Shown one piece after another: positions 9,008 to 18,800 of a DNA stretch of 64,000 nt (the stretch's first letter is position 1; each line of letters opens with the position of its first letter). Source of the stretch: Pelobacter seleniigenes DSM 18267 (GTDB lineage Bacteria; Desulfobacterota; Desulfuromonadia; Desulfuromonadales; Geopsychrobacteraceae); contig NZ_JOMG01000002.1 in the NCBI RefSeq assembly GCF_000711225.1, positions 136,501 through 200,500 of the forward strand, in the 5' to 3' direction. The position numbers and the translations under genes are program-made. The notes below the pieces were generated by a model. It saw only the letters and a program-made list of their open reading frames with translations, had not been told where the DNA came from and did not search any database.

Positions 9008-10168
9008 TTATTCTACAGTCGCGGTCAAAACAGTCCTGCTGTCGCGTTGCGCAGCGCTGGCTGCACGGTGCGCCTCAAGCAGCCCCATTTCCACGGTCAG
9101 GCCGGGGCCAAAGGCCATGGCGCAGACCTGCTCAGACGGTGGGGCGCTTGCTAAATGAAGAATATCCCGCAGCACAAACAGCACCGTGGCGCTGCTCATA
9201 TTACCGAACCGGCGCAACACCTCCCGGGACGGCACGACCTGGGGCGCGGCAAGATCCAGACTCGCGGCCACTTTATCGACAATCGCCTTGCCCCCGGGGT
9301 GGACCGCCCAGTGCCCGATATCGGCCCGGCTCACCCCGGCCCCGGCCAACAGCGGCGCAACAGCGCTTTCGATATTGGCGCCGATGATGCTCGGCACATA
9401 GCTGGAGAGGGCGATATCAAAACCGAAATCGCCGACCGTCCAGGCCATATCACCAATCCCGTCGGTGATCAGAGCGGACCGGAAGTCGCCGAACCGATAA
9501 CTCGCACAGTCGGCAGCCGGCTCCCGGGCGCTGACGATGGCTGCGGCCGCGCCGTCACTGAACAGGGAATTGGCCAACATGGTGTCTTCCCGGTCGTTCA
9601 ACTGCAGGTGCAGGGTACAGAGTTCCAAGCAGAGCACCAGGACCACCGCGGCAGGATTGGCGGCGCAGAACTGGCGAGCCATGCGCAACGCCGGAAACGC
9701 GGCGTAGCAGCCCATGAAGCCAAGGTTGTAGCGTTCCACCTGGGCCGGCAGACCGAGATCGTTGACCAGGTGGTAATCGATGCCGGGATTACTGAACCCG
9801 GTACAGGACGCGGTCACCACATGGGTGATTTCCTGCCCCGCGATGCCGGGGACAGCGGCCAGCGCCCGTCGTCCCAGCTCAACGGCCAGCCGCCGCGACT
9901 CACGGGTATAGATGGCATTGCGCTCGGCGGTGGTCAGTTCACGCCGTTTACCGGAGGTGTCCCGGGGCAGAAAATCGCCCTGCAGGTTGTCGTCAAAACT
10001 GCGAATAACGCTGTACCTGGTGTCGATCCCCGATTTTTTGTAGAGCACCCGTATCATCCGCGCCAGACGCTCGTCTTCGACCCATTCCTGCATCTTGACC
10101 GAGGCATAGTCCTGTGCGTAAACATTTTCCGGAGTGATGGTTTCGATATGATGAATCCAGACAGACAT
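9008..10168 (-). CDS. Type III polyketide synthase (chalcone/stilbene synthase family)
   Basis: The predicted protein has 386 residues, the normal length for the family. The catalytic triad is visible: C122 in TASCTGF, H290 in WAVHPGG and N323 in RFGNMSS, with the FSDGAAAAIVS segment at about 203-213. Such homodimeric enzymes extend an acyl starter with malonyl-CoA and cyclise it to pyrones or resorcinols; bacterial members next to ICMT-type methyltransferases (BpsA, SrsA) use long fatty acyl starters. The start follows an AAAGGAG site. The gene sits between a YceI-like carrier and an RND exporter, supporting a membrane lipid product. Ring size and starter cannot be deduced from the sequence. 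Confidence 0.93.
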   Translation of the reverse strand: MSVWIHHIETITPENVYAQDYASVKMQEWVEDERLARMIRVLYKKSGIDTRYSVIRSFDDNLQGDFLPRDTSGKRRELTTAERNAIYTRESRRLAVELGRRALAAVPGIAGQEITHVVTASCTGFSNPGIDYHLVNDLGLPAQVERYNLGFMGCYAAFPALRMARQFCAANPAAVVLVLCLELCTLHLQLNDREDTMLANSLFSDGAAAAIVSAREPAADCASYRFGDFRSALITDGIGDMAWTVGDFGFDIALSSYVPSIIGANIESAVAPLLAGAGVSRADIGHWAVHPGGKAIVDKVAASLDLAAPQVVPSREVLRRFGNMSSATVLFVLRDILHLASAPPSEQVCAMAFGPGLTVEMGLLEAHRAASAAQRDSRTVLTATVE

Positions 10169-10223
10169 GGCAATCTCCTTTAAGCGACGTTGAGGCCCTT
10201 CTCCCGTAGCGACCGCCGGCACC

Positions 10224-10835
10224 TTATTGGGCCGGAGTCGTTGCCGCCAACGCCAGGGCATCCCCCTGCAGAGTGACCTCGACCCTGACCCGCAGTTGGT
10301 CGGCAACCCGGATGATCCCCAGCACCGAGGGCGGCTTCAGCTCAAAATCCTGCAGTGACAAGGGAAACTCGGCCACCATGTCGACCTGGCCGGGGGTTTG
10401 TTTAAAGCTGCTGATAGTGGCCTCGACCGGACGGGTGATGCTCCGGATGGTCAGGTCAAACGGCAACGGTTCGGCCGTGTTGCCGCTGCCCAGCTGTTGC
10501 AGCAGTGCGGCCGGATCGAGTTCGCCGAAACGCCCTTTGATCTGCGGATACTGCTCGGCCTCGAACATGGCATACATATTTTTATTGCGGCTGCCGTTGT
10601 CGGTATCCAGCCCAGTCACCGGGACCCTCACCACGGCAGCGCGGATAACCTCCCTGCCCCCATCTGTCGTTTGCGTCGTCCACGTAAACGGCTCGCAAGC
10701 ACCCTGTCCTTCAACTTTATGCAGGGTGGAATCGACAAAAAACTTGACCGTACAGGTCCCGCTCAGGGTCGCGGCAGAGACCAGCGTTGCCGGGAGCAGA
10801 AGCAGGACAATGAGCAAAGAATATTTTATCACCAT
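10224..10835 (-). CDS. YceI-family periplasmic lipid-binding protein
   Basis: A 203-residue protein with a signal peptide (about 1-21, ending VSAA) and a YceI beta-barrel. Typical family features appear in order: a STLHKVEG opening, M-x-AMFEAEQYPQIKGRF in the middle, PFDLTIRSITRPVEATI after it, and LKPPSVLGIIRVADQLRVRVEVTL at the end. YceI proteins enclose polyisoprenoid or quinone-like lipids in the barrel. It starts 18 bases after the receiver gene and ends 55 bases before the polyketide synthase. A role binding the synthase product or a quinone in the periplasm is inferred from the fold and position. Confidence 0.85.
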   Translation of the reverse strand: MVIKYSLLIVLLLLPATLVSAATLSGTCTVKFFVDSTLHKVEGQGACEPFTWTTQTTDGGREVIRAAVVRVPVTGLDTDNGSRNKNMYAMFEAEQYPQIKGRFGELDPAALLQQLGSGNTAEPLPFDLTIRSITRPVEATISSFKQTPGQVDMVAEFPLSLQDFELKPPSVLGIIRVADQLRVRVEVTLQGDALALAATTPAQ

Positions 10836-10853
10836 GATAACTCCTTTAGGTGG

Positions 10854-11279
10854 TTAACGATCCGGTGACGTTTGGCGACCCCGCTCGCCACCAGTCGCGG
10901 CGGCAGCCCGCAGCACCCGCCGAATCAGCTGCAGCAGTTCACAGTTATCAAAAGGTTTCGCGATATACTCAATGATACCAGTTTCCCGCATCTCGGCCAG
11001 GCACCGGGGCGACAGGAAGCTGCTGAACAGGATACAAGGGCCGCCCCCGGTCAGGGCGTGGATGCGGCGACAGAAAGCGAGCCCGCCGCAGTCGTTCAGT
11101 TCCAGATCGGTCAGCACCAGATCGAACCGCTCTTGACTGAGCAGGTCAAGGCAGGCGGTCTCCCCGCCAACCGCGACCACCCGATAGCCGGCCTTTTCCA
11201 GCAGGCTGCTCAGAATGATCCGATAATTTTTCTCTTCATCAACAACCAGAATGGTTGCTGCGCTTTGCCGACCAGCCAT
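10854..11279 (-). CDS. Stand-alone response regulator receiver
   Basis: A 141-residue protein made of one receiver domain and a short Arg-rich tail, with no output domain. The acidic pocket is D14-E15, the phospho-acceptor D58 (in VLTDLEL), and the conserved Lys is in the late KPF motif. Its beginning, VDEEKNYRIIL, is nearly the same as that of the NtrC-type regulator upstream (VDDEKNYRIIL), pointing to duplication. The ATG five bases after GGAGG was chosen over a GTG just before it. It is the first gene of the sigma-54-type operon and may act as phosphate sink or feedback partner for the histidine kinase. Confidence 0.85.
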   Translation of the reverse strand: MAGRQSAATILVVDEEKNYRIILSSLLEKAGYRVVAVGGETACLDLLSQERFDLVLTDLELNDCGGLAFCRRIHALTGGGPCILFSSFLSPRCLAEMRETGIIEYIAKPFDNCELLQLIRRVLRAAAATGGERGRQTSPDR

Positions 11280-11368
11280 CACCGCCTCCGGAGTCCCATC
11301 CGCCGGCTGTCCACCAAACCATCCCGGGGCTGGGAAGAACAGTCAGCCAAATCCATGACCAAACCACA

Positions 11369-11385
11369 AGCAGCAGCCGTGCCAA
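11369..11385 (-). promoter_or_regulatory. Sigma-54 (-24/-12) promoter for the polyketide operon
   Basis: The minus strand reads TTGGCACGGCTGCTGCT, matching the consensus YTGGCACGRNNNTTGCW except one base, with the essential GG and GC exactly ten bases apart. It lies about 90 bases before the receiver start and just after the terminator of the unit that encodes an NtrC-type activator. Confidence 0.8.
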
Positions 11386-11417
11386 CTAGCTAACCAGCTG
11401 GAATCACAAGAATCGGG

Positions 11418-11463
11418 CAAAAAAAACGGGGCGCTGCGTACAAATTTTTGTACACAGCGCCCC
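11418..11463 (-). terminator. Strong terminator after the NtrC-type regulator gene
   Basis: The stem GGGGCGCTG...CAGCGCCCC is extended by GTACAAA/TTTGTAC with one internal mismatch, and on the minus strand is followed by eight T residues. It separates the glycan/regulator unit from the polyketide unit. Confidence 0.92.
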
Positions 11464-11494
11464 GGACCGATTGCCAAATTGCCCAAATTTTGAA

Positions 11495-12865
11495 TCAGCT
11501 CTCCATAAGGCCGAATTTCTTCAATTTATACTGCAGATTACTGCGGCTGATCCCCAGCAGCCGGGCTGCAGCAGCCTGCACCCCGCGCGCCTTGACCATG
11601 GCCTGCCGGACCAGATCAGCCTCGATCTCTTCAAGTCGTTCCGGCAACGACCGGCTGAAATCGGCCGTTTGCCAAGGTGAAGCGCCTCCCCCGCTGTCGG
11701 TCTCCCGGAGCGACAACGGCAGGTCTTCCGGCAGCAGCTCGGCGGCGCGGCTGAACAATACCCCGCGTTCGATGATATTCTGCAACTCGCGCACATTGCC
11801 GGGCCAGTCGTAACGCTGCAGCAGCTGCAGTGTTTCAGCAGCAATCCCCTGGACCGGCCGCCCCAGTTTGCGGGCGTAGAAGGTCAGAAAATGCAGCGCC
11901 AGCAAGGCAATATCTTCCGCTCGTTCGCGCAGCGGCGGCAGGGTCAGGGTGACCACGTTCAAACGATAGTAGAGATCTTCACGGAAGCTTCCCGCGGCAA
12001 TCATCTCCTGCAGGTTGCGGTTGGTGGCGGCGACGATCCGCGCATCACAGGCGATCTCGGCATTGCCGCCCACCCGGCGGAAACGTTTTTCCTGCAGCAG
12101 TCGCAACAGTTTCGGCTGCAGACCCAACGACATTTCCCCGATTTCATCCAAGAACAGGGTGCCGCCATCGGCCATCTCCAACAGGCCCCGTTTGCGCTCT
12201 GTCGCCCCGGTAAAAGCCCCCCGTTCATGGCCGAACAGCTCACTCTCGAGCAGGGTTTCGGAGAAAACCGCGCAATTGACACTGATCAGGGCACCCTGCC
12301 GGCGGGCGCTGGCCCGATGCAGCGCCCTGGCCACCAGTTCCTTACCGGTGCCGCTCTCCCCACAGATCAGGATCGAGGTCGGCGCCGGGCCGACCCGGGC
12401 AATATGATCCAGCAACGCCCTGATCGCCGGACTGCTGCCGAGCAGTTCGCGCCCGGCCCCCAGCTCCAGTTGGCGCCGCAGCAGATCGTTCTCGGTGCGC
12501 AGCCGCGAATAGTCCAGGGCCTTTTCGACCACCACCAGGATTTCCTCATTTTTGAATGGTTTGGTCAGATAATCGAAAGCTCCGCTCTTGATGGCCTGCA
12601 ACGCGGTCTCCACCGTGGCAAAGGCGGTCAGAATGATAAACGGCAGCTGCTCGTGCTGTTCGCGCACCGCCTGAAAAAATTCCATCCCGTCCATCTTCGG
12701 CATGCGCAGGTCAGACAGGATCAACGCCACATCCTCACGCTGCAGCAGCTCAAGTGCGGCAAAGGGATTTTCCACCGCCGAAACCCGGTGCCCGGCCGCT
12801 TCGAGCAGCCGGGTCAGGATGATCCGGTAATTCTTCTCATCATCAACCAGCAGGATATGCGCCAT
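11495..12865 (-). CDS. Sigma-54-dependent NtrC-family response regulator
   Basis: A 456-residue activator in three parts. A receiver spans about 1-115, with D8, D9 and phospho-acceptor D52. An AAA+ domain spans about 140-380, with Walker A GESGTGKE, the sigma-54 contact GAFTGA, Walker B TLFLDEIGEM and an arginine-finger region. The C-terminal Fis-type helix-turn-helix ends AARLLGISRSNLQYKLKKFG. It should remodel sigma-54 RNA polymerase when phosphorylated by the kinase encoded just upstream. The start is weak: the ATG has GGAA eight bases before it and an in-frame TTG precedes it. The sigma-54 promoter at 11369-11385 makes the polyketide operon its obvious target. Confidence 0.93.
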   Translation of the reverse strand: MAHILLVDDEKNYRIILTRLLEAAGHRVSAVENPFAALELLQREDVALILSDLRMPKMDGMEFFQAVREQHEQLPFIILTAFATVETALQAIKSGAFDYLTKPFKNEEILVVVEKALDYSRLRTENDLLRRQLELGAGRELLGSSPAIRALLDHIARVGPAPTSILICGESGTGKELVARALHRASARRQGALISVNCAVFSETLLESELFGHERGAFTGATERKRGLLEMADGGTLFLDEIGEMSLGLQPKLLRLLQEKRFRRVGGNAEIACDARIVAATNRNLQEMIAAGSFREDLYYRLNVVTLTLPPLRERAEDIALLALHFLTFYARKLGRPVQGIAAETLQLLQRYDWPGNVRELQNIIERGVLFSRAAELLPEDLPLSLRETDSGGGASPWQTADFSRSLPERLEEIEADLVRQAMVKARGVQAAAARLLGISRSNLQYKLKKFGLMES

Positions 12866-12991
12866 CAAAGTGTTCCATTTGGTGAGTTGTTGGTCTTCAG
12901 TTTGCGCCCGGTTTGCCGCTCCACAGCAGAGTCAGGCTTGACTGAACCGAGCAGCCAGAAGCCACCCATTAACAAAACCGGCCTGAATGGG

Positions 12992-14266
12992 TCAAGCGCT
13001 CCCCTTAAGCGGCAGCTGCACGGTGAAGCAGGACCCTGTGCCGACCACGGATTCCAGCACCAGTTCGCCGCCGTGGCTTTGAATGATCTTGAAGGAGTTG
13101 GCCAAGCCGAGACCGGTTCCGCCCCCCTTGGTGGTAAAAAACGGATCAAAGACTTTCCCCCGGTGCTCCGGCGGAATGCCACAGCCGTTATCCGCCACCA
13201 TGATCTGCGCCTGCGCGTCCTTTTCCCGCAGGGTGACCGTAACCTTGCCGCCAGCGTCCGTCGCATCGAGGGCGTTGAGCACCAGGTTGAGCAGAACCTG
13301 CCGGATCATCGCGGCATCCACCTGCACCAGGCAGGGGGAGCAGAGATTGCTGAAGCTGATGCTGACCCCTTTGTGCTCGGCACTGCTCCGCAGCGAATCG
13401 ACATCACGGCTGATCAGGGCACCCAGGTCGCAGTCGGCCAGGTTTGGTTCCAGCTGCCGACCGAAAAACAGGAAATCGGTGATCAGGCTGTTCAAACGGG
13501 TCGACTCTTCCTGGATGATATCGAGTAGTTGCTCGGCTGCGGGATCGTTCACTTCCTGTTCCAGCAGCTGCGCCGAAGAGGAAATAATCCCCAGCGGATT
13601 ACGGATTTCGTGGGCAATACCGGCCGACAGTTCCCCCAACGAGGCCAGTCGCTCCTTGGCCCGCAGTGACTTCTCGGCGCTTTCCAAACGGGTCAGGGAA
13701 TCCTGCAGATGCTGCTGATTGCGCAGCAGTTGCTCATTCAGCTGGTGGGTTTTTTCCAGCTGCAGCCGATTGCGCCGGGCGAAATTCTGGACCAGGGTGC
13801 CGACCAGAAAAAACATGATGCCGAAGCCGAGCAGTTCCGGCAACTCCTCGCTCTGGGCCTGCTGATGCAAATACATGTGCGGCGGCAGATGACTGACAAA
13901 CAAGAACAGGGAGGCCGTGCAGGTCCAGAGGGTCGTCTTGAAATCGGCATAGGAGGCCACGAAAATAATCGGCAGAAAATAGACGATCCACAGCGGGCTC
14001 TCCTCTTCCCCACGGGTCAGCCAGACCACCAGGGTACACAACAGCAGGTAGGCGAGCAGCGGAATGAACAGCCGATGCGGGTTCGGTGCGGGTTCGTCCC
14101 GGAGTCGGTATTCGATAAAGAAGTGACAGCCGACCAGGGCCGCAAAAGCCAGGGCGCCGGACAAAAACCACCCGCTGTGCTCAAAAAACAGCAACAGCAC
14201 CAGCAGCAGCAAAAACAAGCTGCTCTGGACCAGGGTCAAGGCTGAAAAATGCTGCTGGTTGTGCAT
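12992..14266 (-). CDS. Membrane sensor histidine kinase (NtrB-like core)
   Basis: A 424-residue protein. Residues 10-160 contain about six hydrophobic segments with short loops, so the sensor is probably membrane-embedded. A coiled coil spans about 165-205, followed by a HisKA domain with phospho-acceptor H219 in [12 protein letters not shown]. The ATPase domain has N, G1 (VADNGCGIP), F and G2 (GGTGLGLA) boxes. The N-terminal part matches no sensor domain I know; a lipid, quinone or membrane-state signal would suit the operon but is unproven. It starts 15 bases after the FAD hydroxylase gene and lies 126 bases before the NtrC-type regulator, its likely partner. Confidence 0.9.
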   Translation of the reverse strand: MHNQQHFSALTLVQSSLFLLLLVLLLFFEHSGWFLSGALAFAALVGCHFFIEYRLRDEPAPNPHRLFIPLLAYLLLCTLVVWLTRGEEESPLWIVYFLPIIFVASYADFKTTLWTCTASLFLFVSHLPPHMYLHQQAQSEELPELLGFGIMFFLVGTLVQNFARRNRLQLEKTHQLNEQLLRNQQHLQDSLTRLESAEKSLRAKERLASLGELSAGIAHEIRNPLGIISSSAQLLEQEVNDPAAEQLLDIIQEESTRLNSLITDFLFFGRQLEPNLADCDLGALISRDVDSLRSSAEHKGVSISFSNLCSPCLVQVDAAMIRQVLLNLVLNALDATDAGGKVTVTLREKDAQAQIMVADNGCGIPPEHRGKVFDPFFTTKGGGTGLGLANSFKIIQSHGGELVLESVVGTGSCFTVQLPLKGSA

Positions 14267-14281
14267 CGGTACTCTCTTTCC

Positions 14282-15817
14282 TTAGTTCCTGCTGCGGTCG
14301 TCAACCACCAGGTCTGCGGCCACAAAACGATCCGGGCGGACGATCAAGGCCCGCCCAGCGCAACCACCCAGCCAGCGGTCGAAGGCCTGATAAACCGGCG
14401 CGGTCGGTCCGCTTGCGGACAGCTGCAGATAACTGAGCCCGCGCCGCTCCCAGCTTTCCCGCTGCGGCGGGGAGAGCACCTGTTGCGGCGACCGGGCAAA
14501 GCTGAGCAGGGTAAAATCCCTCCCCAGCAGCTCATCCAGCAGCACCCCGTTGCTCAGCTGCGGCTGGGGCAGATACTGCCCGACCCGCGACCGCGCTCGC
14601 CGCTGATCGCCGGCATAGACCGGGGTGACATTCCGACCGCGGATTTCCAGCAGCTGCCTGAGCGCCGGGATACCTCCAGCCAGGCCGAAAAAGAGGCTGA
14701 TCAAGCCAGCCTGCAGCGCCGTTCTGGGCATCATCAGCCGCCCCATACGCAAGGCCAGTTGCAGCATCCGCTGCTGATGCGGTCGGCGTTCCGCCTGGTA
14801 ACTGTCGAGCAGGGTCTCCGCGCTCTGCCCTTGTACCACCTGGGCCAACTTCCAGGCCAGATTGGCCGCATCGCGCAGCCCGGTGGCCAGGCCCTGGCCG
14901 GCAAACGGCGGCGACAAATGGGCTGAGTCACCGGCCAGAAAAACCCGCCCGCGCCGATACTCGTTCACCACCCCCGCCTTGTAGACATGGACCAGTTTGC
15001 GCACCGCTGTCGTGGGGGCATGGGGTTTGCGGGCCGCGATGAGCCGGCGGATCAGGTCATCATCAAGGCAGGTCTGTGGAGCGGGGTAATATTTCTTGCG
15101 CAGCAGAAACTCCCAGCGCCGGTAGCCGCCCGGCAGGGGGATGGTCGCGGTCGGACAGCGCGCATCGCACCAGACTTCGACCCCTTCCGTCAACGGCTGC
15201 CCCACCAGCTCCGGGGCAAAAGTATCGACAATCAGCCAGGACTCCTGATACGCCCTGGCCTCCAGGGCCAGCCCCAGGGCCGTCCGAATGGGACTGCGCC
15301 CGCCATCGCAGGCGACCAGGAAAGAGCCGGAAAAGCTGGTCCTGCCAGCCGCCGTGCGGGCGCTCACGACGACCCGGTCGGCCGCCTGCTGCAAACCATC
15401 GACCTCGCAACCGGAACGGTAAGTCAGGGTGCTAAAACGCTCCAGTCCGTTACGCAGCACGGCCAGTACCTGGTGGTAAAGAAAGACGTTCCCGCGGGCA
15501 TAGCCGAAGGGGCGTCCCTGCTGCTGCATGGAAAAGATCGGCCGCCCGCCAGCGTTGCGGTAGGTGAACACCGTATCCCCTTCCTCGCCTTGGGCGACAA
15601 AGGGGAGAATCTCCGCGCCCAGGCCACACTGCTGCCAGATGCGCAGACTTTCGTCGTCCAGGGCCACCGCGCGCGGTTGTTCGGGCAACGCCAGCTCCTT
15701 TTCCAACACCAGCACCCGCAACCCGGTCGAGCCGAGCAGATTGGCGAGGGTCAGGCCGACCGGCCCGGCACCAACAATGATGATGTCATTATCACCGGCC
15801 TGCGCAGCGCTGCTCAT
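14282..15817 (-). CDS. FAD-dependent aromatic hydroxylase (MhpA/UbiH-type flavoprotein monooxygenase)
   Basis: A 511-residue group A flavoprotein monooxygenase. The dinucleotide-binding motif GAGPVGLTLANLL is at about 16-28. The mid-protein segment CDGGRSPIR corresponds to the DG motif, and FLAGDSAHLSPPFAGQG (about 293-310) is the GD motif that contacts the FAD ribityl chain. The C-terminal thioredoxin-like tail fits the length of MhpA-type phenol hydroxylases. These enzymes hydroxylate phenols with NAD(P)H and O2. In srs clusters an FAD hydroxylase (SrsC) turns methylated alkylresorcinols into quinones, which is the proposed role here. It lies between the glycogen fusion and the kinase, 24 and 15 bases away. 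Confidence 0.85.
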   Translation of the reverse strand: MSSAAQAGDNDIIIVGAGPVGLTLANLLGSTGLRVLVLEKELALPEQPRAVALDDESLRIWQQCGLGAEILPFVAQGEEGDTVFTYRNAGGRPIFSMQQQGRPFGYARGNVFLYHQVLAVLRNGLERFSTLTYRSGCEVDGLQQAADRVVVSARTAAGRTSFSGSFLVACDGGRSPIRTALGLALEARAYQESWLIVDTFAPELVGQPLTEGVEVWCDARCPTATIPLPGGYRRWEFLLRKKYYPAPQTCLDDDLIRRLIAARKPHAPTTAVRKLVHVYKAGVVNEYRRGRVFLAGDSAHLSPPFAGQGLATGLRDAANLAWKLAQVVQGQSAETLLDSYQAERRPHQQRMLQLALRMGRLMMPRTALQAGLISLFFGLAGGIPALRQLLEIRGRNVTPVYAGDQRRARSRVGQYLPQPQLSNGVLLDELLGRDFTLLSFARSPQQVLSPPQRESWERRGLSYLQLSASGPTAPVYQAFDRWLGGCAGRALIVRPDRFVAADLVVDDRSRN

Positions 15818-15841
15818 GGCTCAGTCACCATTGCCAGCCCT

Positions 15842-18800
15842 CTACTCCACAGCGGACGGCGCCACCAGAGAGCGATAATGCTCCTCGTACTGACGGGCGG
15901 AGTTTTCCCAGCTGAAATCCTGTTGCATGCCCCGTTTGACCACCGCATTCCAAACCCGGCGCCGGGCATAAAGCTGCAGGCCCCGATCAATCGCAGCCAG
16001 CAATTGCCCTGGCTCGGAATCCGGGAATACGAAGCCGTTGCCCTGACGCGGATTGTCACTCAGATCAACAACCGTATCGGCCAGGCCGCCGGTGCGGCGG
16101 ACCACCGGCAGCGCACCGTATTTAAGGGCAATCATCTGGGTTAAACCGCAGGGTTCATACAGGCTCGGCACCAGCAGCAGATCGGCCGCCGCATAGAGGC
16201 GCCGCGACAACCCTTCGTTAAAGGTCAGATTGATGGCGACCCGCTGTGAATCCCGCCCCTGCTCGCGACGCCAGAACTCCATCTGCTGATGATTGCCGGA
16301 ACCGAGGAGGACAAACTGCAGATCGCGTTCGAGCAGTTGCGGCCAGATCGCTTCGATAAGATCGATCCCTTTTTGCCGGTCCAGCCGGCTGATCACCGCA
16401 ACCAGTGGGGTCTGCGCGGCAATCTCAAGGCCGAGTTCCTGCTGCAGGGCCTTTTTGCAGGCCACTTTCCCGGCCAGGTTGGCGGCCGAATAATGGCGCG
16501 GCAAGGCCACATCGATCTGCGGGTCCCAGCCCCTGCCGTCAAGGCCGTTGATGATCCCGTAGAGGTTCAGGCTCCGGCTCCGCAGAATGCCGTCAAAGCC
16601 ATGCCCTTGTTGCGGTTGCTGGATCTCCTGGCAATAGGTCGGCGAGACGGTGTTGATCAGGTCAGCAAAGACAATCCCCCCTTTGAGGAAAGACAGGCTG
16701 CCGTAATATTCGAGGGCGTCCGGGCGGCCCAGTTCCCAGGGCAGCTCCAGCTGGTCCAGCAGCGGCAGGGGGAAGCGGCCCTGATAGCCGAGATTATGGA
16801 TGGTCAGCAGGGTTTTGCTGGCGGCAAAGAAGTCCTGGTCGCGGTAGACGGTCTTCAGCAGAACCGGCAGCAGTCCGGTCTGCCAGTCGTGATGATGGAT
16901 CAGGTCCGGTTGGAAATCGAGGACCCGGGCGGTTTCCAGGACAGCCCGGCAGAAAAAGCCGAAGCGCAGGCCGTTGTCGGCAAAATCACCGTCCGCGGTG
17001 CCGTACAGTTCGTCGCGGTCGAAAAATTCCGGGGTATCGATAAAGACAAAGGGGACCCCGTCATAAACCGCTTCTTTCAGACTCGCCCGCCAGGTCTGCC
17101 CGGACATGCTGATCTGCACGCTGTGGGGAAGCTTGACCAGTTGATGGTTCTCCGCCGTGGTGCGATAGCAGGGTATCACCACCAGCACATCGTGACCCAG
17201 CTGGCGCAGAGCTCGCGGCAGAGAGCCGGCCACATCGGCCAGCCCGCCCGACTTGGCAAAGGGGGTCGCCTCGGAGGCAACAAAAAGAATCTTCAGCCCG
17301 CCACTTTTGGCGGGGATCGGCTTGCCGCTGAGCCGGGTCTGATCGAGTCGCTGGAGCAGGTGATCACAACGGAAGCCGGCCTGTTCAGCGAGCCGCCCGG
17401 CCCGCTGTAGTTGCCTGAGTACCCTGATCAGCTGTTCCCTGGCAAGGATCGGCTCCTGGGCATGGAGGGGGCTGAGCCGGGCCAGTTCCGCTTCCAGCAC
17501 CAGCAGCAGCAACTGCTCAAAACCGGCCTGGTCAAACCAGTCGACAAAGTCGTAATAATGGGCCCCGCACAACCGACGCAACTGGCGGTGATTGAGGATC
17601 CCCTCGAGCAGCAGGTACAGCCCCTTTTCGTCAAGGGGGGAACAGCGCTCCAGCATTCCGGCCAGCGCGGCGCAGGCGTCCGGCCCCGGTTCCAGCCCGG
17701 GCCAGCGGATATGGATCATCAGCTCCAGCAGGTAAGCCCGGGACATCCCCTGCAATTCTTTCTGCAGATAACGCGGGCAGGCGCTGGCCAGCAGAGTCTC
17801 GACCGCGCGCTTGCAACGGTCCGGTCTTTCCAGGGCGAACAGGGCGCTCAGGTCCTCGGCACTGCCTTGCAAAAGCAATGCGTCCCGCTCCAGGTAATAG
17901 TTACGCACCCCGTGATCGCCAAAGCGCTGCCAGAGCTGTTGCCAGCGGCCATCGTGATCGATGAGGGGGGTGAACCCGGTCAGCACCCGGTGGGCATAAG
18001 GCGCCAGCTGAAACTCTCCTCCCTGGGCGAGTTGCCAGCCCGGCTGCAGATACTGGTGCCCGGAGGCGAGATCGGACATGAGCACGAAGTCGCGGCCAGT
18101 CTCTACGGAACAGGCCCGCTGAAAGGGAATCCCGTCCTTGTCCGCCATGTAAACCGCCGGCCCGATGCGCCCGGCAATGTGCTTATTGGAGTTGTTGCAG
18201 AGGATCAAAACACTCTGCTCTTCAAGGCGGTTGCTGTACGCGAAGACATCCTGCTCAACCCCGAAGACCGATTCGAAATCGTACAGCTGAAAGCTGCCGG
18301 CGCCACTGAACAGCGCCCGGCGCCGCAGCAGCGGGAAAATTTCGCGGCCATGGCGCTCGACCATCTGCTGGTCGGGCTGTTCCTCCCAGCGTGGAGTCAA
18401 GTACTCCATGCCGTACTTTTCCTTCAACCCTTCGATCTGGCCGTGCCCGAACATGGGCAGGCCGGGCATGGTCGCCAGCAGGGTGGCGACACAATAGTAT
18501 TTGTCCCCGTCGCCGAACTGTTCAATGGCCGGCTTCTCATCCGGATTGCTCATGAAGTTGACGAAACGCTGTAGAATAGCCGGGTCGAACTCAAGAATAT
18601 TCTTCAGGGTTTCCCGATATTTGCCATTTTCTTCACGTTTGAGCATGTTCATGAAGGCGCTGTTGTAGACCCGGTGCATTCCCAGGGTGCGGACAAAGTA
18701 ACCTTCCATGAGCCAGAACGCTTCGGCGATGAGCAGGGTGTCCGGGGCCTCGCGGCGGACCCGGTCGACCAGTTCACGCCAGAACTCGATGGGAAACGCC

